A stretch of 64,000 bases of DNA from Chondromyces crocatus (lineage in GTDB: Bacteria; Myxococcota_A; Polyangia; Polyangiales; Polyangiaceae): contig NZ_CP012159.1 in assembly GCF_001189295.1 (NCBI RefSeq), positions 8,354,501 through 8,418,500 of the forward strand. Reading direction: 5' to 3'. The notes beneath the pieces are model-generated. The model did no database searches. It was not told where the DNA came from and saw nothing but the letters and a program-made list of their open reading frames with translations. Below, piece after piece: positions 25,789-33,161 of this stretch; positions within the stretch are counted from its first letter, which is position 1, and each line of letters begins with the position of its first letter. Both the position numbers and the translations under genes were made by a program.

Positions 25789-26340
25789 ATGCCCCGCGCT
25801 CGTCGCCCCTTGCTGCTCCTCGCGACCACGCTCGCGGCCGCGCTCCTGGCCCCCCTCACGGCGGGCGCTCAGGAAACCTCCCGCGTCGAGCACGACTGGT
25901 ACGGCTGGCAAAACCTCCTCGGCCTGGGAGGCGCGTACACCCTCACCGCGATCGGCCTCAAAGTCGACTCCGGCTCGGCCCCGCTCCTGGTCGCAGGCCT
26001 CAGCACCTACGCCTTCAGCGGCCCCATCATCCACCTCGCGCATGGCAACGGTGTCGAGGCCGGGGCGAGTCTCGGGTTCAACCTCGGCTTGCCTCTGGGC
26101 GCAGGCCTCATCGGTGCGCTCCTCGTCTGCGCCCCCGAGAACTGCGGTGGCAAGGGCAGCCTCGGCCTCTTCGCTGGTGCCGGCTTCGGCATCCTCGCTG
26201 GGATGCTGGCCGCGAACGTGATCGACGTGGCCTTCCTGTCGGTCGAGAAGATCGAGCGCCCGTCTCCCGCAGCGACGACCAGCCTCACTCCCGAGGCGAC
26301 CCGCTACCGACCCCTCTTCCAGACCGGCTGGCAGTTCTGA
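25789..26340 (+). CDS. Exported protein of unknown family, tandem paralogue 2 of 5
   Basis: 183 residues. Signal peptide MPRARRPLLLLATTLAAALLA ending TAGAQ. It keeps the family landmarks: WYGWQNLLGLGGAY, SGPIIHLAHGN, a Cys pair (CAPENC), LAANVIDVAFLSVEKIERPSPA and a terminal ATRYRPLFQTGWQF. It is most like paralogue 4 in its start (MPR...) and its GWQF end. The Cys pair suggests an exported, oxidised protein. The conserved Trp-Tyr-Gly-Trp and His-Leu-Ala-His segments are the best residues to test for function. Confidence 0.8.
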   Translation: MPRARRPLLLLATTLAAALLAPLTAGAQETSRVEHDWYGWQNLLGLGGAYTLTAIGLKVDSGSAPLLVAGLSTYAFSGPIIHLAHGNGVEAGASLGFNLGLPLGAGLIGALLVCAPENCGGKGSLGLFAGAGFGILAGMLAANVIDVAFLSVEKIERPSPAATTSLTPEATRYRPLFQTGWQF

Positions 26341-26352
26341 TGCCGCGACGGC

Positions 26353-26479
26353 ATGACCGACGCCCTCGGCCAGCTCGGCGGACCAGCCCTCGCGATGGTG
26401 CGGGAACGGTCCCGCCACGACGCTCGATCGAGGACTCGGCGCCGCACGAGCCCCCTTCTTCAGGGTACGGTGGACGGTG
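26353..26479 (+). repeat. Duplicated upstream region, copy A (before paralogue 3)
   Basis: This interval and 27760-27886 align along almost their whole length. Shared stretches include CCCTCGCGATGGTGCG, CGCCACGACGC, CCGCACGAGC and TGGACGGTGATGCTC. Conservation of the whole non-coding leader means the promoter region was copied with the gene. Confidence 0.75.
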
Positions 26480-27028
26480 ATGCTCCGTGCTCGTCGCTTG
26501 CTGCGCACTGCCACGATCGCTGCCGTGCTCCTGTCATCACTCACCGCGGGAGCTCAGGAGCAAGAACGCTTCGAGCAACACTGGTACGGCTGGCAGAACC
26601 TCATCGGGTTGGGCGCCGCCTACAGCCTCGTCGGTGTCGGCCTCGGGCTCGACTCGGGCACGACGTCCGTCATCGCCGCTGGCCTCGGGACCTACGTACT
26701 CAGCGGCCCCATCATCCACCTCGCGCATGGCAACGGCATCGGGGCTGGCGTGAGCGCTGGGCTCAACCTCGGCTTGCCCCTCACCACAGGTGTCATCGGG
26801 GCATTCACGTATTGCGGCATCGCCAACTGCAAAGGCTACATGGGTGACCTCGGCTACGTCGTCGGTGCCGTGATCGGGGGGGGCCTGGGGATGCTCACCG
26901 CGAACGTGATCGACGTGGCGTTCCTGGCCGTCGAGAAGGTCGAGCGCCCCTCTCCCGCAACGACGGGCAGCCTCGATCCCGAGGCGACCCGCTACCGCCC
27001 CCTCTTCCAGGCCAGCTTCCGCTTCTGA
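26480..27028 (+). CDS. Exported protein of unknown family, tandem paralogue 3 of 5
   Basis: 182 residues from ATG 26480 (a GTG lies directly before it, giving one extra residue). The signal ends LTAGAQ. It shares with paralogue 5 the almost identical stretches QERFEQHWYGWQNLIGLGAA, SGPIIHLAHGNG, GLNLGLPLTTGVIGA and NCKGYMG. The tail is ATRYRPLFQASFRF. It is a recent duplicate of, or source for, paralogue 5. Family function unknown. Confidence 0.8.
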   Translation: MLRARRLLRTATIAAVLLSSLTAGAQEQERFEQHWYGWQNLIGLGAAYSLVGVGLGLDSGTTSVIAAGLGTYVLSGPIIHLAHGNGIGAGVSAGLNLGLPLTTGVIGAFTYCGIANCKGYMGDLGYVVGAVIGGGLGMLTANVIDVAFLAVEKVERPSPATTGSLDPEATRYRPLFQASFRF

Positions 27029-27108
27029 GCCCGCGCCCACCTCGTCCCGGCCCGGCCACGACACGCAGCCGGAGCGCTCCCCGGTCCTGGCTCGACCGCC
27101 AGCGCTGC

Positions 27109-27127
27109 GCATGGCGCACCGCCATGC
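27109..27127. promoter_or_regulatory. Inverted repeat upstream of paralogue 4
   Basis: GCATGGCG-CAC-CGCCATGC, a perfect 8-bp stem with a 3-base loop. It may terminate transcription from paralogue 3 or serve as an operator for paralogue 4. Confidence 0.35.
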
Positions 27128-27201
27128 AGCGACGACGTGCCGGCATCGACCGAGGGCTCGACGCAGTACGAGGCCTTGCCACCATGCTATGTTTCAGGAC
27201 G

Positions 27202-27747
27202 ATGCCTCGCCCTCGTGGCCTCCTGCTCACCGCCACGCTCGCGGCCGCCCTCCTCGTCCCCCCCACCGCACGCGCTCAGGAGCAACCCCCCGTCGAACGC
27301 ACCTGGTATGGGTGGCAGAACCTCATCGGCCTGGGTGCCGCGTACTCCCTCGGTGCGCTCGACCTCGCGCTCGACTCCCGCTGGGCACCTCTCACCATCG
27401 CAAGCATCGGCACCTACGCCCTCAGCAGCCCCATCATCCACATGGTGCACGGCAACCGCCTCGAGGCCGGAGCGAGCTTCGGGCTCAACCTCGGCGTGCC
27501 CTTTGTCACAGGCCTCCTCGGTGCCTTCCTCTACTGCAGCGCCGTCGACTGCAGATACAAGGCCACCCGCGACATCTCGACCGGGGCCATGATCGGAGGA
27601 CTCGCGGGCATGCTCACCGCGAACGTGATCGACGTGGCCTTCCTCGCCGTCGAAAAGGTCGAGAGCCCGACTCCCTCGGTCGCGAACCCTTTCGCTCTCG
27701 AAGCAGCCCGCTACCGACCCCTCTTCCAGGCAGGCTGGCAGTTCTGA
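27202..27747 (+). CDS. Exported protein of unknown family, tandem paralogue 4 of 5
   Basis: 181 residues from the ATG at 27202, chosen because it gives MPRPRGLLLTATLAAALL, matching the start of paralogue 2; in-frame ATGs at 27124 and 27184 are possible. The signal ends TARAQ. Landmarks are WYGWQNLIGLGAAYSLG, SSPIIHMVHGN (the first His is kept, LAH has become MVH), a Cys pair (CSAVDC), LTANVIDVAFLAVEKVESPTPS and a terminal AARYRPLFQAGWQF. It forms with paralogue 5 the second copy of a two-gene unit. Confidence 0.78.
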   Translation: MPRPRGLLLTATLAAALLVPPTARAQEQPPVERTWYGWQNLIGLGAAYSLGALDLALDSRWAPLTIASIGTYALSSPIIHMVHGNRLEAGASFGLNLGVPFVTGLLGAFLYCSAVDCRYKATRDISTGAMIGGLAGMLTANVIDVAFLAVEKVESPTPSVANPFALEAARYRPLFQAGWQF

Positions 27748-27759
27748 GCCCGCGCCAGC

Positions 27760-27886
27760 GCGGCCGACGTCCCCGACGAGCGGGGCGGACCAACCCTCGC
27801 GATGGTGCGAGAACGGCCACGCCACGACGCCTGACCCGTGCTTCGGTACCGCACGAGCGCCTGTCTCCAGAGTACGCTGGACGGTG
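27760..27886 (+). repeat. Duplicated upstream region, copy B (before paralogue 5)
   Basis: Partner of 26353-26479; both lie between a GWQF-ending gene and an EQHWYGWQ gene. The shared elements and their order are the same, with scattered substitutions. Confidence 0.75.
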
Positions 27887-28435
27887 ATGCTCTGTGCTCG
27901 TCACTCGCTGCGCACCGCCACGCTCGCGGCCGTGCTCCTGTCATCGCTCACCGCGGGTGCTCAGGAGCAAGAGCGCTTCGAGCAACACTGGTACGGCTGG
28001 CAGAACCTCATCGGGCTGGGCGCCGCCTACAGCCTCATCGGCGCCGGCCTCTCGGTCGACTCGGGCACTGCGCCCCTCGTCGCCGCTGGCCTCGGGACCT
28101 ACGTCCTCAGCGGCCCGATCATCCACCTCGCGCATGGCAACGGCTTCGGGGCTGGCGTGAGCACCGGGCTCAACCTCGGCCTGCCCCTCACGACGGGAGT
28201 CATCGGTGCGCTCACCGTATGCGGCATCGGCAACTGCAAAGGCTACATGGGCGGGCTCGGCTACGTCGTCGGTGGGTTGTTCGGAGGAGCCCTGGGCATG
28301 ATCGCCGCGAACGTGATCGACGTGGCGTTCCTGGCGGTCGAGAAGGTCGAGCGCCCCTCTCCTGCGGCGATGAGCCCCCTCGATCCCGAGGCGGCCCGCT
28401 ACCGACCCATCTTCCAGGTCGGCTTCACGTTCTGA
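27887..28435 (+). CDS. Exported protein of unknown family, tandem paralogue 5 of 5
   Basis: 182 residues from ATG 27887 (GTG directly before). The signal ends LTAGAQ. It is nearly identical to paralogue 3 through the first 90 mature residues and differs mainly around the hydrophobic segments and the tail (AARYRPIFQVGFTF). The Cys pair is CGIGNC. It ends 47 bases from a convergent gene. Confidence 0.8.
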   Translation: MLCARHSLRTATLAAVLLSSLTAGAQEQERFEQHWYGWQNLIGLGAAYSLIGAGLSVDSGTAPLVAAGLGTYVLSGPIIHLAHGNGFGAGVSTGLNLGLPLTTGVIGALTVCGIGNCKGYMGGLGYVVGGLFGGALGMIAANVIDVAFLAVEKVERPSPAAMSPLDPEAARYRPIFQVGFTF

Positions 28436-28482
28436 GCCCACGCCTGCCGCACACGGCCCCCCCATGGCGCGCAGCGCCGCAC

Positions 28483-29658
28483 TCAGCGCGTGCGCTTCTT
28501 CGCCCCCGCGAGCACGTGCTCGGCGATGAGATAGCCGAACCCCGCCCGTTCCAGCCGCACCATGAGCGCATCGCGCGAGGTCCGCAGCGCTTTGGCCGTC
28601 AGATCCAGGTTCCACTGACACGCCGCCAGCTGCTGGAGCAAGTACACGCGGCGCGTCTGCGCGCTCGAGAGGCGGTACGTGCGCGCGTACTGGACGGTGC
28701 GATCCTCGCTCAGGATCAGCTCACCGATATGGTTTTCCCCGCCGGGATCGAGATCGGTCAGGAAGCGGTCGAGCAGGAAGGGACCCGCCCGATAGACCCG
28801 CTCGATCGAGAGCGAGCGCCCCACGAGGCCGCTGGCAATGTCGACGTGGAAGCTCGCCACCTCCTCCCGGATGCGGGCCACCTGCGACCTCAGATCCGCA
28901 AGGGAAGAGACGCTCTCCGGCTGCAGCTCCCCGGTGAGCACCGGGCTCTGACCGCTCCACTCCGCGGCACGCAGCAGATCGAGGGCGAACCCATCCTCCA
29001 GCAAGGTCCGGTGGAGATCGCGGTAATCGTCGGGGTGGGACACGACGAACATCGAGGCCAGCGCGTCACCGATGAACAGCAAGACCCCGCACTGCCCCTC
29101 GTGGATCTCGAAGAGGCGCAGCGCCTCCTCGAGCCACGCGACGCCACGCCCGCCCACCGTCAGCTCCCCCCGTGGGCTGAGCCCTCGCGACAGAGCGCGA
29201 CGCGAGTACTCGGTCCAGGCGATCTCGGGACCCTTGAAGTGCAGCGCGAGGAGGCCCTCCAGCGCGAGGTGCTGTGGAAGCAGCCGCAAGCGCTGCTCCC
29301 CCTCTCGCTTGACCATGCGGTGCAGCAGCTTCACGCCACGGAGTGCTCCGGAGAGGCGCTTCTCGTCCGAGGGCCCAGCGAGGGCCGTCCCGAATGCGCC
29401 GACGGGTGAGGCGTCGTCGGTCCAGCTGACCACGAGGGCGTGCGGCACATAGGTCGAGCAGTAGGCCAGGCGGTCTCCCAGATCGACGACCGTCAGCGTC
29501 TCCTCGTACTTGCGACGAGCGAGGCGCAGGTCCTCGCACACCCGATCGCGCAGGAGCGGTACCAGGCGGATGTTGCCGAGCACCTGCGATGGAGCTGCGC
29601 GCAAGCCTTTCAAAGCGAAGGCAGCGTGCACGGTGGAAGGGGGCGGCTTGACTCTCAC
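28483..29658 (-). CDS. Unknown protein with C-terminal Fis-like HTH
   Basis: 391 residues, soluble. The N-terminus (LGNIRLVPLLRDRVCEDLRLARRKYEE...) and the middle (GGRGVAWLEEALRLFEIHEGQCGVLLFIGDALASMFVVSHPDDYRDLHRTLLED) recall the ARPP-2 type proteins associated with phosphatase/rhodanese genes, but this is from memory and unsure. The last 45 residues (NLDLTAKALRTSRDALMVRLERAGFGYLI) have the N-x-t-A-aLg.sR..L..rL..aG form of a Fis/NtrC-type DNA-binding helix-turn-helix. So it may be a regulator that couples sensing to DNA binding. It is divergent from the aldo/keto reductase gene. Confidence 0.65.
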   Translation of the reverse strand: MRVKPPPSTVHAAFALKGLRAAPSQVLGNIRLVPLLRDRVCEDLRLARRKYEETLTVVDLGDRLAYCSTYVPHALVVSWTDDASPVGAFGTALAGPSDEKRLSGALRGVKLLHRMVKREGEQRLRLLPQHLALEGLLALHFKGPEIAWTEYSRRALSRGLSPRGELTVGGRGVAWLEEALRLFEIHEGQCGVLLFIGDALASMFVVSHPDDYRDLHRTLLEDGFALDLLRAAEWSGQSPVLTGELQPESVSSLADLRSQVARIREEVASFHVDIASGLVGRSLSIERVYRAGPFLLDRFLTDLDPGGENHIGELILSEDRTVQYARTYRLSSAQTRRVYLLQQLAACQWNLDLTAKALRTSRDALMVRLERAGFGYLIAEHVLAGAKKRTR

Positions 29659-29712
29659 GCGGACCGCGATGGTAACGAGGGCCTGTCAGGACGAGAAGCG
29701 TCGCATCGCGAT

Positions 29713-29734
29713 GAGGAGCATCGCATCGCTCCTC
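29713..29734. promoter_or_regulatory. Inverted repeat in the divergent promoter region
   Basis: GAGGAGC/GCTCCTC with an 8-base loop, embedded in a run with three GCATCGC copies, between two divergent genes. It is a candidate operator, perhaps for the HTH protein itself. Confidence 0.25.
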
Positions 29735-29822
29735 CTCTGCACGGCGCCCGACCCGTTGTCTTCTCTCTGGAAGAGCGCGAGCATCCCCGCCGCGCACGCA
29801 CCGCGCCAAAGCAGGAGCTTTC

Positions 29823-30908
29823 ATGCCTCTCGACCACTACGTCACGCTCGGCCGCTCCGGCCTTCGGGTCAGCCCCCTCTGTCTCGGCGCCATGACCTTC
29901 GGTGAGGACCTCGGCTGGGGCTCCTCCGTGAAGGACTCCGAGGCCATCCTCGCTCGCTTCATCGAGCGGGGTGGCAACTTCATCGACACCGCCAACGCGT
30001 ACACGAAAGGGCACTCCGAGAAGATCATCGGCGACGCCCTCGGCAAGGACAGGAACCGCCGCGATCGCGTCGTCATCGCCACGAAGTTCTTCGGCAACCT
30101 CTACCCTGGCGATCCCAACGGCGGAGGCGCGGGTCGCAAGGCCATCGTCGCCCAGTGCGAGCAATCGCTGCGCCGCCTGCAGACCGATTACATCGACCTG
30201 TACTGGCTCCACTGCTGGGACAAGCACACCCCCATCGAGGAGACGATGGCGGCGCTCGATCACCTCGTGCAGGCCGGAAAGGTCCGGTACATCGGCTTCT
30301 CCGACACGTTCGCCTGGAAGCTCGCCCAGGCACAGACCCAGGCCCTCCTGCGCGGGACGACGCCCATCGTGGCCCTGCAGATCGAGTACTCGCTGCTCCA
30401 GCGCACCGTCGAAGGCGAGCTGATCCCGGCAGCCCAGGAGCTCGGCATCGGCGTCACTCCGTGGTCTCCGCTGAAGAGCGGCGTCCTGAGCGGGAAGTAC
30501 ACCCGCGAGAACGCCGGCAAGGTGAAGGCCGGGCGCGGCGCGTGGGTCGAGTCGTCGCTGAACGAGCAGGCTTACAAGATCATCGACGTGCTGCTGAGCA
30601 CGGCCAAGGCGCTGGACACCACCCCCGCCCGGGTCGCCATCGCCTGGGTCCAGGCACAGCCCGGGGTGACCTCGACGATCATCGGCGCGCGCACCGCGGA
30701 GCAGCTCGACGACAACCTCGCGGCCCTCGACGTGAAGCTGCGCCCCGAGGACCTCTCGGCGCTCGCCGACGTCTCGAAGCCTCGGCTCAACTTCCCCGCC
30801 GAGTTCCTCGCCAACGGGCTGATGTTCTCGCACGGCGGGATCACCGTCAACGGCGCGAGCCCGCCTCCGTGGCCGTTCGCGCCCAAGGACGACGGCGACC
30901 GCTACTGA
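29823..30908 (+). CDS. Aldo/keto reductase
   Basis: 361 residues, cytoplasmic NADPH-dependent TIM-barrel oxidoreductase. The catalytic tetrad is complete: D55 (FIDTANAY), Y60, K88 (ATKFF) and H130 (YWLHCWD). The C-terminal NADP-binding part is also present (GVTSTIIGARTAEQL). AGGAG lies 6 bases upstream of the ATG. The sequence type (GRSGLRVSPLCLGAMTFG) is that of the YajO/YghZ-like AKR families acting on aldehydes or small ketones. It stands alone, so the substrate cannot be inferred. Confidence 0.93.
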   Translation: MPLDHYVTLGRSGLRVSPLCLGAMTFGEDLGWGSSVKDSEAILARFIERGGNFIDTANAYTKGHSEKIIGDALGKDRNRRDRVVIATKFFGNLYPGDPNGGGAGRKAIVAQCEQSLRRLQTDYIDLYWLHCWDKHTPIEETMAALDHLVQAGKVRYIGFSDTFAWKLAQAQTQALLRGTTPIVALQIEYSLLQRTVEGELIPAAQELGIGVTPWSPLKSGVLSGKYTRENAGKVKAGRGAWVESSLNEQAYKIIDVLLSTAKALDTTPARVAIAWVQAQPGVTSTIIGARTAEQLDDNLAALDVKLRPEDLSALADVSKPRLNFPAEFLANGLMFSHGGITVNGASPPPWPFAPKDDGDRY

Positions 30909-30912
30909 GCCA

Positions 30913-30967
30913 CCATCGCGCACGACGACACCACCGAGCCCCGACGGCCGCAGCGCGAGCGCGATGG
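30913..30967. terminator. Possible bidirectional terminator
   Basis: CCATCGCGC and GCGCGATGG form a perfect 9-bp stem with a 37-base loop between two convergent genes. The long loop makes this weak. Confidence 0.25.
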
Positions 30968-30992
30968 CGGCCGGCGAGGCTCCTGGCGATGG

Positions 30993-31466
30993 CTACTTCC
31001 CTTCGAGTTTCTTCACGATCGCCAGCGCCTCGTTGACGTGCTTCGTCGCCTGGAGTTGCGACGAGAAGACGTGGCGCACGATCCCTTCCTTGTCGATCAC
31101 GAACGTCACCCGCCCGGGAAGCAAGCCGAGCGTCGACTTCACGCCGTAGCGCTTCGCCGTCTCGCCGCCCGGATCGCTCAGCAACGTCATGGGCAGCCCG
31201 TACTTCTTCGCGAACTGCCCGTGGGATGCGACCGAATCGGCGCTGACGCCGATCACCTCGGCCCCGGCCTCGGTGAACGCATCGTGGCTGTCCCGGAACG
31301 AGCAGGACTCGGCCGTGCAGCCGGGCGTGTCGTCCTTCGGATAGAAGAAGAGCACCAGCGTCTTCTTCCCCAGAAAGTCGGAGAGCTTCACGGTCTCCGA
31401 CGACTGCGACTGCAAGCTGAACTCGGGGGCGCGATCGCCCACGGCGAGAGAAGGCTTTCCGAACAT
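30993..31466 (-). CDS. bcp: Thioredoxin-dependent thiol peroxidase (Bcp-type peroxiredoxin)
   Basis: 157 residues. It reduces H2O2 and organic peroxides in the cytoplasm. The peroxidatic C50 lies in DTPGCTAESCSFRD, with C55 as the likely resolving cysteine of the alpha2 type of Bcp. The N-terminus (VGDRAPEFSL) and the GVSADSVASHGQFAKKYGLPMTLLSD segment match the family. Usual length. Monocistronic, convergent with the aldo/keto reductase. Confidence 0.95.
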   Translation of the reverse strand: MFGKPSLAVGDRAPEFSLQSQSSETVKLSDFLGKKTLVLFFYPKDDTPGCTAESCSFRDSHDAFTEAGAEVIGVSADSVASHGQFAKKYGLPMTLLSDPGGETAKRYGVKSTLGLLPGRVTFVIDKEGIVRHVFSSQLQATKHVNEALAIVKKLEGK

Positions 31467-31636
31467 GAGGGCTCCAGTGAGGGAAGGCGCAGCTTAGCCA
31501 AGCGGCGACGGATTGCGCCCGCTTTCGCGACGAGGAGGGTGAGGAGAGCAGGAGATGCCCCCGCGATCGGGGGATCAGGACGTCCAGAGACGGCGCAGGT
31601 GGAGCCGAGGCAACGACCGCCTCGGTGGAACCCGCT

Positions 31637-33040
31637 TCAAGGGGCGAGGTTGGCCAGGAACAGATCGTCTCCACCGGCGCTGGTGAGGGTCCAGCCGCCG
31701 CAGTTCAGGGTGCCCCGGAAGGAGCCGCCCACGAAAACCGAGCCGTTCGAGCGGATGGCCAGCGCCGCGTTGCCGTCGAGGGCCCAGCGATGGCTGTACG
31801 TGTGATTGCCCGACGGATCGAACCTGGCGACGATCAGCCCGGACGCGAGCGGACCTCCCCCGAGATCCAGGGTCGCCAGGATGCCGAGGTTTCCTGGGTC
31901 GGTGGTGAGCACGATGTTGTCGCTCGGATCGACCGCGACGTTCCGACCACGCCAGCTTCCCCAGGGGTCGCCCGGCTCGAACGGCACCGCCGAGAAGAAC
32001 CGGCTCCAGAGGGGCGTGCCTCCCGAGGTCAGCTTGATCAAGCTCAGCTTGCTGCCAGGAGCGCCGTATCCCCCGTCCCACCCCGTGGCGATGATGTTGC
32101 CTGCGCTGTCGACGGCGAGCGCTCCGATGCTCGCTCCATCGCCTCCGCCCGAGGGGAGCGTCCGGGCGAAGCCCCAGAAGCCATCTTCACGGATCGTCGC
32201 GATGAACGTGTTCCTCAGGTTGGGGCCCGTCACCTCGGAGAGACCCGCGACGACCTCGTGGGTGAAGTCACCACCGACGATGATCTCGCCATGGACGCCG
32301 GCCACGATCGCCGAGGCGTTCTGAGGTCCGATGCCCCCGATGACCCGGTGCAAGACCGTCGTCCCCGCCGCGTTGATCTTCGCCACGAACACGTCCGGCC
32401 CCGAGCCGCTGGTCAGCGGGCTCAGGCCAAGGTTGATCGTTCCCTCGAACTGTCCCGTCGCGAGGACATGTCCCGTCGCGTCCAGGGCGAGGTCGTTCGC
32501 CGTCGCACCGAGGTTGCGGCTCCACACGTGGTTGCCGTTCGTGTCGAGCTTCACCAGGGCGGCGCCCGTCGTCGAGATCGGCCCGCCCCCGAAGTCGATG
32601 GGACCTGCACCGGTCACGTGGACGACGGTATTCCCCGCGGCATCTCCCACGACCAGGGTCGCGACCTGATCGCCCGAGGTGCCGAAGCGGCGCGCCCAGA
32701 GGGGCACCCCGCCCTTGTCGATTTTCACCACGAACGCGTCGGCCCCGCCGGCGCTGGTGTAGGTGACGCCGTTTACGACCAGGCTGCCGGAGAGCTGCCC
32801 CACGAGGGTCACGCTGCCACTGGCATCGGTGACGATGTCGAGCGCGCGCTGATCCCCCGCGCTGCCGAGGCGACGACTCCACAGATGATCGCCGGCGAGG
32901 CCCTGGACAGCCTCCCCGACTTCCTCGAAGGCCTCGTCGGCGGACGAGAGATCGGCCTCGTCGAGCACGTCCGCGGTACAGCTCGTGATGGAGAGGCCAG
33001 CAAGAACCAGGGTGAGCGTGATCGGTGGATTTCGGTACAC
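31637..33040 (-). CDS. Beta-propeller (SBBP-like) lipoprotein
   Basis: 467 residues. Signal ending LSITSC, a lipobox. After an acidic linker come repeated units of the form GDhlWSRrlG..gdq...iavD.sGnv..tG.f.G...., ending in fvaKid..G, typical of SBBP/beta-propeller repeat proteins of myxobacteria. About six or seven repeats can be followed to the C-terminus (GGWTLTSAGGDDLFLANLAP). It is presumably exported and exposed; the ligand is unknown. No catalytic motif. Confidence 0.8.
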   Translation of the reverse strand: MYRNPPITLTLVLAGLSITSCTADVLDEADLSSADEAFEEVGEAVQGLAGDHLWSRRLGSAGDQRALDIVTDASGSVTLVGQLSGSLVVNGVTYTSAGGADAFVVKIDKGGVPLWARRFGTSGDQVATLVVGDAAGNTVVHVTGAGPIDFGGGPISTTGAALVKLDTNGNHVWSRNLGATANDLALDATGHVLATGQFEGTINLGLSPLTSGSGPDVFVAKINAAGTTVLHRVIGGIGPQNASAIVAGVHGEIIVGGDFTHEVVAGLSEVTGPNLRNTFIATIREDGFWGFARTLPSGGGDGASIGALAVDSAGNIIATGWDGGYGAPGSKLSLIKLTSGGTPLWSRFFSAVPFEPGDPWGSWRGRNVAVDPSDNIVLTTDPGNLGILATLDLGGGPLASGLIVARFDPSGNHTYSHRWALDGNAALAIRSNGSVFVGGSFRGTLNCGGWTLTSAGGDDLFLANLAP

Positions 33041-33161
33041 GGAGGTCTCCTTGAGAAATGTCCCAGGAGGTCATGGCTCTCACCAATTGTCTACGGTGCC
33101 AAGGGAATTCTTCCCTGTACACGCTCCGTGACGCGCTCCGTCATGCCCTCCGTCACGCGCG
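33041..33161. other. Short intergenic region with degenerate repeats
   Basis: It holds about three imperfect copies of CTCCGTsAyGC (33120-33165) and the promoter region of the beta-propeller gene. Nothing else is visible. Confidence 0.3.
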
